Below, piece after piece: positions 25,101 through 35,054 of a stretch of DNA of 64,000 nt. Positions within the stretch are counted from its first letter, which is position 1; every line of letters starts with the position of its first letter. The DNA comes from Angiostrongylus vasorum. Lineage: Eukaryota; Nematoda; Chromadorea; Rhabditida; Metastrongylidae. The stretch is from assembly GCA_018806985.1 (NCBI GenBank), contig JADANN010000038.1, positions 62,001 through 126,000 of the forward strand, in the 5' to 3' direction. The notes under the pieces are model-generated. The model was not told the DNA's origin and searched no databases. It worked only from the letters and a program-made list of their open reading frames with translations. The translations under genes were made by a program, and so were the position numbers.

Positions 25101-27219
25101 GTTGTGTGAGTTATATATGACTCACATTGTCATCATGTACGGTGAAAGGATTCTTGAAAACTTTTATCACGAACACGTAGGACGCATCCCGGTTAATTTT
25201 CTGCATTCGTGAACGTTCTTAACGTCAAAAACTGCTTGCAGTAGCTGAGTCGTCAGAGAGTTCGTTCTGCTACAGAGATCTGCACAAGAATCTGAAGCAT
25301 TCTGATTTGCATCGTTTTAGGACTATCCATATTCCTCAGTGCTTACATTACTTTTCACAGCATTCTAATTGTTCTTAAGGAATTCCGTTTCTGTGGAAAG
25401 TTCCTGTCATTGACAGTTCTTAAGCCAAGTCGTCACAGTCGATCTTCTTCGAGTTATCGTGAAGGGGACAGTCACAGTTGAAATTTGGATAGAATTAGCC
25501 TCTATGTGAATTAAGAAATACCTCTAACGTTAGAAAAAAACATCTGAAAATTACATAGCACGTGTTTGGAAGTTTTGGCTCGGCATCTCGTAGTTAACGA
25601 GTTACTAAAGACATCTTCCTTTGTGTGAGTGAAATGGTTGTTAACAATTATTCAAATCCAAGATTTTATTTATTATTCGTGCTGTGTTCACTGAAAAGAT
25701 CTAGTCTCAGTACAACGAAGTTCCCACATAGAGGTCACGACAAATTGTGGATCGCTGATACGGATCACCGGCTCCGATGAAGACGAAGATGTCGAAACGT
25801 TAGAAAAAAATAAATAAATATCTCTATCAACCTCGTGTAAGCTCAAAAAACATCAAAATTTTATGTTATGCTTTTGAGAGCTCAGGGAAGTCATAGGGAG
25901 CGTTCTGAAGTAATCAGCGGTGTTAGGAATTGATATCGTGAGACGACGTATGTTGGTAGCATTTGCGTCCAACGTGGTTATTTCAGGCGGAAATCTCTAG
26001 GACTACTATTACCTCCTATAGTAAGAATACCATATAAATATATGAGCTTCATCTTATGTTAAAGCTCTAATTTCGTTAGTCTGTGACCCTTCGTCATTAT
26101 TCATATGCTTGGGAGCTCGTCGCTGCTTCACATAATGAAAGCGGATGCTGATGGGCCAGGTGGTCGCAGGTCTGAAAGGGCTTTGATGTTGGCAAATTTC
26201 TTCTCCAATATTCAAAACACTTTATGTGGTTCAGTCATGACCAAATCGTATAATATTTCAAATATGCATACTAGTCGACAAGATAGTGAGTAAATTGAAC
26301 TCGGGTACGAAAAGAAGGCTCAGGTATATTTAATCAGGAAATTGTTGACCGGCGCTCTTCTTCTAAAGGTAAGATTATTCAGGAGTAGTGGATGTGGAAT
26401 CGGATGTTACTTCCTTCATTGAAGTATTCGGCTGTTACACCGTGCTTCTAAACATGCATTTGACAAATAATACAGAAAGATGTATCGTATATCGTATTCC
26501 GGGTAATAAGTAGAGCTATCAGCAGAAGAGGAAGAATAAAAAGTGTCAAAAAAAAAGGAAAAAATGCCATGAAAAGGAACACAGATCACAAGCTGACACG
26601 TCCACGATGCCGATTACATTTTTTGATCCCTCATGAAAAGTACTTAATTTTAAGAAACTGTAATCGTTCCATTGTTGAAGTGTTTTCTCAGAATCTTCCT
26701 CTCGTAGTCGACTTGATGACCTTCCGCAGTGCCTTCTACTCAACTCTGTGACCTTTCCGTCATCTAGTCAGTCAATCTCTCAGGTTACTGTGTTTACTAT
26801 CCGTTAATAATGAATGCCTATGTTCATCTACAGCAAGATAAAAGTGGGAGGAAAACCAGTTACTGTCTCTTCATTATCAGGAATGAAATGGTTTTACAAA
26901 GAAAAAATAAAACAGAAGATGAGAATAAGGATTTGAATGGTTGTAATATGATTTTAGTGACTGACAAAACTGAGTAATTGTTCTCGAGATCGTTCTGAAG
27001 AAAGAATATCCACATAAATTCTCCCGTTTCAAGAATTTTTCTTTTTTTCGCCATTTCCTTAAACTCTGTCTTAAACTAAATGAATATATAACTAATATAT
27101 TGAAGGAAAAATTAAGGTATAGCAATCGTCTTCAACTTCTCATGATGGAAATCGATCTCGTCCAGCTGGAATTAATAAGGCAGGGCGAAATTGATCAGTT
27201 TAATCGAAGCCTACTGTAA
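22127..27219 (+). CDS. Unrecognised multi-exon gene (partial model)
   Basis: I do not recognise this gene. The candidate exons are 22127-22296 (starts MASLDGLPSVSKSS, ends at a GTATGT donor), 26170-26285, 26692-26783, 26834-26939 and 27123-27219. The first four close in phase. Exon 3 is Ser-rich (SSSRSRLDDLP...), exon 4 is basic then acidic (KNKTEDENKDLN), and the last exon is a strongly helical, coiled-coil-like stretch (LMMEIDLVQLELIRQGEI) ending at TAA 27217. The exon 4/5 junction is off by one base, so an exon is missing, the last exon belongs elsewhere, or there is an indel. A further charged open stretch at about 23887-24020 (MTDKRRFDDRLRRFLTINDDY) might be another exon but does not fit the phases. 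Introns carry SINE-like copies at 23303-23690 and 24490-24725. Confidence 0.38.
23303..23690 (+). mobile_element. tRNA-headed SINE-like element, family D
   Basis: Begins with a tRNA-like head (GGCGGATAGCACAGTG...) and has a body ending near AATGAAAATCCTTAAGCAGCA. The same body recurs at 47497-47850, so it is an interspersed family. It lies in an intron or intergenic stretch and has no real coding capacity. Confidence 0.65.
24490..24725 (-). mobile_element. Degenerate SINE-like element, family A
   Basis: On the minus strand this has the tRNA-like box GGTTCGATCC-type motif followed by a body similar to the family A copies at 49665-49925 and 57560-57810, with many substitutions. Confidence 0.5.
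25720..25850 (+). mobile_element. Solo arm of the fold-back (MITE-like) family
   Basis: Contains CCGGCTCCGATGAAGACGAA followed by GATGTCGAAACGTTAG and TATCAACCTCGTG, which match the right arm of the complete copy at 13196-13436. No matching left arm is seen here. Confidence 0.6.
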
Positions 27220-27241
27220 TCATGGGTTTAAAGGTAAAAGA

Positions 27242-27926
27242 TCATCTTCGTGAATTTGTCAAAAGGCTTTTTTTCATCTTCTTCTCACATACTGGAATGT
27301 AAGAGAAGTTTCTCGCCTGTAAATTACACTTATTATCCTTGTTGACATCCATTTTCCGTGCTTTGTCCCGCCGACGTAAATGGATCATCGTTCGGTTTCG
27401 GTACCGGAAACAAAAATCCGGAAACAATCGGAAATAGCACTGACTACGGCTTAGGTTAACACTGATGATGAAACAAATTAAACTTTTTCTTAAGGAGTAG
27501 CAAAGACGACGATCTATCTTGAATACCATCTTGGAGATTCGGTTGTTTAACGAGGTATCGTCAACGTCTTCCTGGAGAGTGGTGAAGTCAGCGAAGTGTC
27601 TTCATTACATTCTTGGACAGAAGTGTAGTCGACAGAAAGTCTTGAACGTCTTCTGAACGCACAACCTAGGTCGATGAAACGTCTTAAGCGTATTCTGAGC
27701 GAGTATTAAAACTAACCAAGCCATCTTCCGCGATTTTCTGGAGAGCAGCAATGTCGGTGAAGTACCTTTCGATATACATTTGTAGAGCAGTTGATTGAAT
27801 CTCTTGAACGCCTTCGTGAAGAGCAATAAAGGCAAGATATGTTTTAAACGTCTCGTGGACAAGTTTACACGTGACCTCTCGATGCTCATAATGCTTGACA
27901 TAACCAACGACTGGCGGCAAGTGCAT
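27242..27926 (-). CDS. Candidate two-exon gene, helical protein of unknown function
   Basis: Exon A (27926-27717) starts MHLPPVVGYVKHYEHREVTC and continues with an amphipathic helical stretch (ALQMYIERYFTDIAALQKI). It ends at a strong GTTAGT donor in phase 0. Exon B (27571 leftwards) follows a CTCCAG acceptor, also phase 0, with EDVDDTSLNNRISKMVFK. It stays open to a TGA at 27242, but its second half (after about 27480) is basic, Cys-rich and less convincing, and may be intron plus a different exon. An in-frame stop lies directly before the ATG, so an internal exon starting at the CCGCCAG acceptor is possible. I do not recognise the family. The gene would be convergent with the unrecognised plus-strand gene just to its left. 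Confidence 0.33.
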
Positions 27927-28267
27927 TTAACCGCCACCACCACCAGTCGTCGTAATTCAGCGACTCCATAAATACTGTGGTGAATGTACGATAAATGTTT
28001 ACCGACTCTTTTCGATTTAACACTGAAATAACGGATACGATGAGATCAGGAACGCACGAAGAAAAAACGAAGTACTCGAATCAGATGAATCAAACTATCA
28101 GTAATAAAAAATGAAGTGTTAATCTTGTGCAAGGGACAAAATGAAACAAATTTCACGAATTCATCTGCACAGATATCGATTTTATCGATTGTAACATCGA
28201 TCATGTGAAACTGTTGCCCGTAGCCGAATTTGTCGCGAGACGAATTTTTTAATCGTGATGAATTGAA

Positions 28268-29092
28268 ATGATGATATCCGTATTTTTTTTAACAGGTATT
28301 TGCATTTTTTATGAAAGCAAATGTCGTTTTTTTCAGCTACGTGACAGTTTTACGAAGTTGATCCACAAAGAAAGCTCCCAGTTTCCTTCCCATCGACTTA
28401 TCTCTCATAAGCTTGAACGAGTTGATGATGTCATACTAGCTACTTTTAGCTACTTTAATGGGTGTAACTACTACGTCCGTGCGTATCCTGAGTCTGTAAG
28501 AGTTCCCATTTCAAATATTCGAATCTGTTCAGAGTTTCCCCAGTATGCCAGGAGTGCAGGAATGTGAGTATAAGTAGTCAGCGAAATATGACGAAGACTC
28601 GAGTCGTTGACTTGCTGACAGTAGTGTAAATATTTTCGGCTCGGGTTTTTTTCCTCCGTAAAATCACAGGGAGAAGAATCTAAGAGCATCATTCTACATG
28701 GTGCTACAATGATTGCTAAGTGTTCGGATCCGAGTGACATCAGATTGCCACCCCCAGCTTATTTAGGATGTGATAAGGTGGTAAAGATAGAATCAAATTC
28801 CAAGCAATAGAGTGATGTGATATCACACCAACACTAGTCACTTATCTTTTTTAAGGTCAGCGAACGACGTGGAATCCCACTAAGAGTGAGAAAAGAAATG
28901 GTGAATGTTATTGAAATTTCAGGAAGAATCGTGACAATCGTCTTCGGTAACTTTATTATGGCAGCGTTTATTTATCATTTGTGTCATAAATTTCAACTCA
29001 GGACCCTAAAAAAGTTCAAACGATGTTTAAGTTGTCCAAGAAATAAGTCTTGTCACACATGTTCTGGTGGCTCAAAGCACTTGGATAAATAG
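28268..29092 (+). CDS. Small single-pass membrane protein with CxxC...CxxC tail, 3 exons, 190 aa
   Basis: Exons 28268-28495, 28670-28777 and 28856-29092 total 573 nt; both introns (174 and 78 nt) are phase 0, with donors GTAAGA and GTGGTA. The first residues (MMISVFFLTGICIFY) look like a signal peptide or short hydrophobic anchor. The middle holds three spaced cysteines (NGCNYYVR, AKCSDPSD, LGCDK). A hydrophobic segment at residues 137-155 (IVTIVFGNFIMAAFIYHLC) is followed by a basic tail with C169-x2-C172-x5-C178-x2-C181, which could bind zinc or be palmitoylated. This suggests an extracellular or luminal domain and a short cytoplasmic tail. I do not recognise the family. An alternative start would use the TTTTTTCAG acceptor at 28336 with an upstream exon. 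Confidence 0.55.
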
Positions 29093-30084
29093 TCATTAGA
29101 AAGAACTGATCGATACCTAGAACATTCCCTACGGACCAATTCAATTGTTCCTTATTTGCGAAAACCTTTCATAATCGCTGAACTTTGATCGGAATCTGGC
29201 ACGTTTCCAGCCGCCATCCACATTACGCAACGGCGGCGGCCGCCGTTGCGTCCGCGTGAAAGGACAGCCGGCGAGAGAGCGGATGGACGGCGAGACGCAC
29301 GGCGACGAGAGTAAACATTCGTCAGACGACGGATGACGGACTGCTCGTCGTACTGCTGCAGTCCACACTGGTACGAAGATCGTAGTAAAACACGTTGAGA
29401 ACCTGATTATGAGAAATTTCAGCCAACGATCTGAATAATAATGAATAGCTCCAGAACAGCTTACGCTTATTTATTGATTTTTCGCATTTCAGTGCACGCG
29501 CGTAAGAGTTGAGCGGAATCGGTTCGAGCACGAACAAAAGAAAAAAATAATGCAAATGGTAACAAAAAAATGAACTGCTTCATAAACAACCGATGAAACA
29601 GCTCAGGACTTTCCGAGTGTGGCTAAATAGATGAAAAGAACTTCTACTACGAAATTGATGTAACGGACAGAAACAAAGAAACTTAGTTAACCGTCACATA
29701 CCTCAGCAAGAAGGTGTTTAAATAGGACTCTACTTCTCATTTTAAATCATTATATTTGTTTTTTAGGTCGAAGTTTAAACTTTGGTAGGATTGGACAAAC
29801 CACTGGATTTTTTTTCCAAGGTCCATCAACATTTTTTTAGATTCGCTGCGCTTTTTTCAGTTATGGGCTTTAGAACTACTGGAATTTTTATATAGCACCA
29901 GTGATGAATAGGATAATTCAATGATTAGTCGTGATCTTGCATCCATCGATTTTTTACTTGTCTTATCACCACTTATTTAAAGGAACTATCACAAGTGCTC
30001 ACTCCATCCAGCAACGTCTATATAAAGGGATGAAGCTTCGTCTCCATATCTTCACCGCGAAACCGAGTTTTTAATACTTTGTTA

Positions 30085-30170
30085 TTTCTCAGGACCGGCT
30101 TTTCTTTAAACTCGGCATTGTCCGATTAGTCAGTGCTTTCTTTTTGAGCAAACACGAAGTTGATAAAAAA
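30085..30170 (+). mobile_element. Fragment of the fold-back family
   Basis: The terminal block GACCGGCTTTTCTTTAAACTCG followed by AACACGAAGTTGAT matches the left ends of the copies at 16858 and 41070. Only one end is recognisable. Confidence 0.45.
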
Positions 30171-33100
30171 TAAGTTTTATTCAATACTAAACGATGTTTC
30201 AATAGTCGATAAATTATGCAAATTTTACATTTCTTTACGATACGTAGAATTATGGTACGCAGAGCATTTTTTTCTTTATAACTGAACAAATGCAGATGAG
30301 TTCGGTTTCGCTACCGACGACTTGTTTTCATCTACAGGCGTAAATCGACCTCCCACGTTCACAATGGCACAAAAAAATCTGCGTTGCCCAATTTCCAATC
30401 GTGGATCTATTTCGGTAACCAGTGTCGCTGATCGTATGCACGAAATATGAATGTTCATTGAACGCGTGTGATATTCTGAGAAGCTGTGACGATTGGTTGC
30501 CAATCTACAAATGCAGAATAGATGAATAATTTCACGCCTAATTGTCACACACGCGTTTCGTATTCGTTATAGACGTGTGTGTGCCAATTAAAAGAGCGTG
30601 TGTTGGCCGTCGTCATTCTGTCGCATAGTTGACCTTCATTTCTCCGCGCTAACGCATACGGTACTGCCAATATACGGTAACGGGTGGGTAAATAGTGTGC
30701 GCACGGGGCGGTGCACTAAGGCGCGCCGTCGCCGGCGCTCGATAGCCAAACATTTGATTAGGCGCTCCGCCAGCGGCACATGGCGCTCCCACGGGCATTT
30801 AACGGCGTTTAGGCATCATAACAACGTTACTGAACAGTGCCTAACGAGCTACACTGCAGACGATGACGTTCCTCTGAAACCGCGGAATGATATGTCATTT
30901 CTTCGAATTGTAGATGTTGAATTGAGCTAATCAATATGTTGTTAGCACACTGATAGAAAACAGTAGGTTATCAAGTTGTTAATGACATGGAGCCGATAAC
31001 CTTCACGTCAGACGTGAGAGTTGGAGCGAACGCCTCCCGTAGGGGGGCGATGACCCGCTTGTGGTGGATTGCAGTCTGGAAATGACCCTGACCAGGTTAT
31101 TCGAGTTACCATAACCATACGCAGCGTTTTTGATCGACAACTTAGGCGATTCGAACAATTGACGTATAGCGAACGGCGCTGACAACTCTCTGTTTTTGTT
31201 GGACGGCGCGAGAGTGGCGATGGTGGGCGACGAGAGACGACCAATAGCAGCCGGACGCAGGCGGCTGGTGGCCTGCGAGAGAGCACGCGCGGCGCGGGGG
31301 TGATGGATGCGAAACGCACGTGCCTGGCAGGGACGCGGGGCGCGTCCAATCACCTTCTCAGCGACCAGCCGCGCCCGCGGTGTACACTGGGGGACCGACA
31401 AAACACCCGAACGAACGAAACGTGGGGGACGTGGGGAACCTCATGTTTGCCAGTAGATCTAGTAAATGGAAACTTTCTCATAGAATATCTGCTGGCAACG
31501 TTTGCAGCTGTGAAGTGCCGGTTCTATGCGGATTTAGTTTTCGGAATGCAGCTTCATACTTCACTCTATTTAATTAAAACACTTCATATTGTTGTTGAAT
31601 GGCATTGTACTCCCATATTAAGGTGTGTTGAGAAGAAATCTTCGTCTACAAAACATCGGCATAATAACTGAAAATGGGGCAAATCCTTGACATAAGAACC
31701 ACTTGTAGTCCCGTTCGAATGTTTAACGCATTATCGTAAAATGGAATGTTTTTGATGTACAACGAGGTTTACCACCCGTCAGTGTCCACCAAATTGAAGA
31801 GGTCGACACCTCAATTTGGAAACCCGGTCAAGAACCGTTTCCGCTGTGGAGGAAATCCAATAGAAAGGCGTTAAGCCTTCATTCGATCCACAATGACGTC
31901 TGTCGGCTTCCTGTATGGTGGTGACAATCTGGGATTGCTTTGACAAGGATGTTTGGGCGCTATGGAAAGAAAAAACCTCTTTAACCAACGAAATACCAGT
32001 AAAATGGTTATTATTCAGGAACCCGTCTTATTTGTGAGAGGAAAGGCCGTCTAAACAATTGCAATATTAACTCTTTGTTTCTAGGTTGTCTTTTTTTCTC
32101 TAAAGAGATAACAATAGCTCATAATCAGTCAATAGAAGAAAAAATACTACCGAACTATAAAAAGAGACTTTCTTCCTAACAGAACGAACTTCAGCAAAGT
32201 CGGTGGCGTGAGAGTTTTTGTGATTTCGTAGAGTAGCTTGGAAGTGATCCTTGTATGGCAACACTTCTATCTGGCTTACGAATTTGTCTTATCGAATTAT
32301 TGTCGTCATTCCTCTTTGATAGAAATCCTAAGAAACCCTGAGTTTATCGTTTGATACCTCCCGTATTTAATACTTACTTTAAGGAATCATTTTGATAGAA
32401 ATGGATTTTATTGAGAAGCAACTGACAGTAGATAGGATAAAAGTGACGGTAAGAAATTTCCATTATAACATTAACACCCCGATAGTGGTTTTTGTTAAAT
32501 TAAATATGACTTGAGTGCCTTAAATAGTGGCTCAGAAGCTTTAGATATGGTTCATGTCATTCGATAAACGACATAAAGAATATTAAGAAGGCAAGAGACA
32601 CTCTACCATATTTTCTATAAGTTCTATTAATTACTATTATATAATACATTACTTCACAATCATTTCGGTAGAACCCTCACAGATTTTTCCAATTTTTTGG
32701 CTTACATCCAAAATGTCTAAAGAAGCTTCACAGAGGAGGAAAGCGATAGAAGTAATTTTATTGTCTCTTCCATGCAGATAGATCAGTGGTTATGAAGAGT
32801 AGCTGATAACCCGAGTATTTCGGCTGTTGCAAGATTTCCACTCTTGTCGAGAATTCCAAATCTAAAGAAGTGTTCCTAAATTTTAATTTTTTATTTATTA
32901 TCACTTGTAGATTACCTTCTACTCTTTTTTCAATACTTTATTAGACTAGAGTTTTTGCTTGGAGTTTTACATCGAAGCTCTGCTTCTCCATCGTCCTTGA
33001 GCAGTTGGTCAGTCCTTCTTCATCTCCATGGAACGCCACTGTAGATGATCAGAAACTTAACGGCCACTTCTATAATGTGCACTCACCACACAGACAGTAC

Positions 33101-34339
33101 TAAAAGACCGTTCCCCCCATTCGTCAATCAATCCAGGTCGCAGGACTCATCGTTCCAAATCACTGACGATTGAGCAATTAGAAGAATATTCTAAGAGATC
33201 GCCTGGAAGACGAAGGTGAAGAATCTCCACCGACATTCTCCTCGGCAAGTATTTAAATAATTTTCGATTTTTCTGATTAGTGAGGAAGATGGGTTAGGTC
33301 GAATCCTAGTGTTCCGCAATCATGTTCTTCTGAGAAGGAACTAAGAGAATATGCACTACGTTACAGCAAATGGTCTGTTGATGTTAACAAATCCCGTGTC
33401 TACATCGTGACCATCGATCAAAAGAAGACCATCTTTCTCTGCATGGAACTGAGGAGACTACAACTTCGTTTGCTACGCTCGCACTTACATTGGAAATCCA
33501 ACTCTCGTTCAAGTTATTCCATTCTAAAAATTACTATAACACTTGTCTAACTCATTACTTAACTTAGTTCTTGATTCTTAAATTACATATTTGTATCAAG
33601 ACTTGCGGTGCCAACTACATCCCCATTTACCTGATATGTTGACAAGTTACTCTATGTCCCAAAAACCTATGCCACAGCGTTCCCTAGACTGTTGTCACTC
33701 ATATGGTCCTCTGGTTCGTAAGCAGGTTTACCGCGAAGTGACTGGGTTTCCTTCATGCTCATATTGACTTCGAGTATTCATTTACTTTCTTCAGTCTGTC
33801 ACCCGGAGGAATAAATCGAACATCTCGTTTTAAATGAGTGTTGCTGAACAGTTACTTTCACCATCCAAGAAGACCTACCAATCGAATAGAAGTGGTGAAC
33901 CGCGAAAGGGAGGAGGTGCAGGGGATGTGATTTCAAATCTGTAACGGTCTCACTAAGCCCTTAATCCTTTTTTTTAGACAAAGGTGCAGAAACTACTTTG
34001 CCTGGTGTTCATTTCATAGGAAGGGCTACTGTGATTCGTTCTAATGGAAGGAAATATCTCACCTCATCCATGCAGAAGTATTTTATAAAAAATCCCCGTT
34101 TAAATCACAATTTTGAAAGTAATTTAAGGAGAAAAGTCATCGATTTTTGATTTATGGCTCTTGGCATTGAATTCTAGATGACCTCGAACAAATCTGAATA
34201 GCGCAACCAATCTTTTACTTCTACTGATTAATCATTTCGTAAAAATTCGATTTCACGTCGTGAATTTCGTATTCTGCAGCTTTATTCGTCACCATCAAAA
34301 GGATAATAGAGGACAAAGCGTATGACGTAGATTATTACC

Positions 34340-34545
34340 TTAGGGAAGTACCACGTATTCGCCTCCATTCGCACAATAGTGGAGGTTACTCAATGTATCC
34401 ATTCCATACAATAACGTTCGATGGCCTACCAATACAAAGGCTTGATAGGCGTGGGACCTCAGAACGAACCAGTGAACGGCAGGCTGAAATATCTCAGCAA
34501 TCATGTGGTTGTATTTCCCATAGTAATAACCTGCCATAAAAAGTA
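34340..34545 (+). mobile_element. SINE-like family C fragment
   Basis: The stretch ATCTCAGCAATCATGTGGTT ... AATAACCTGCCATAAAA parallels ATCGCAGCATCATTACGGTT ... ATACCCTGCCATTAAAA at 53930-53975. The tRNA-like head is not clear in this copy. Confidence 0.4.
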
Positions 34546-34905
34546 TAGGAGGCAGAAAATAAAGTGCTAAATATTGTGATAGGCTGTGTGTTGCATTGCA
34601 TCTTCAACCACTGCGTTACGTCCACCTTGAAGTAGCCATAGCTCGTATAAACGGAACATATACGTATCTTCGTAAAAAGAAGGATTCATCTCTTTCGTTA
34701 CTCCCGACTACCTTCTTCTCGATTACGAATGAATGACGAGCGAATCCCTCCGCCTCCCTGACAAATTCTGACGAATTACCCCATATAGTAGGGTTTTATA
34801 CTAATAGAAAATTCTACACTAGCCACTCTAAATGTTGCCTAAGCTACCTAGTCTTCATCAAATTATTCTGAAGACAAATGCAACAAAATCGAGTCATTTG
34901 AAAAC

Positions 34906-34911
34906 TTTATT
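34906..34911 (-). terminator. Polyadenylation signal of PITHD1
   Basis: AATAAA on the minus strand (TTTATT on the plus), about 145 bp after the PITHD1 stop codon. Confidence 0.65.
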
Positions 34912-35054
34912 GGGTATCACAAAAAAGAAGGCATCTTTAGAATAAAACGATTTGTTTCGGATCACCTGCGGGATAACAACTAAACAAATGTCATTAAAAT
35001 ACAGAAGTCAAATATTGGCAAAAAATTCCATGAGATACCGTAACCACAGGCATT

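Larger units (their letters stand above)
29093..35054. other. Long stretch without a supported gene
   Basis: It holds GC-rich stretches at about 29200-29345, 30640-30800 and 31195-31440, a perfect GC-rich hairpin at 29225-29251, a fold-back repeat arm near 30090-30170, and a SINE-like family C copy at 34340-34545. A minus-strand open region at 30276-30548 follows a CTTCTCAG site and is open in two frames, so it may be an exon, but I cannot assign it. The rest is AT-rich and featureless to me. Confidence 0.4.

Noticed and set aside
30276..30548. Minus-strand frame after a CTTCTCAG site
   Set aside because: Two frames are open at once and neither looks like a known family; left as unassigned rather than called.
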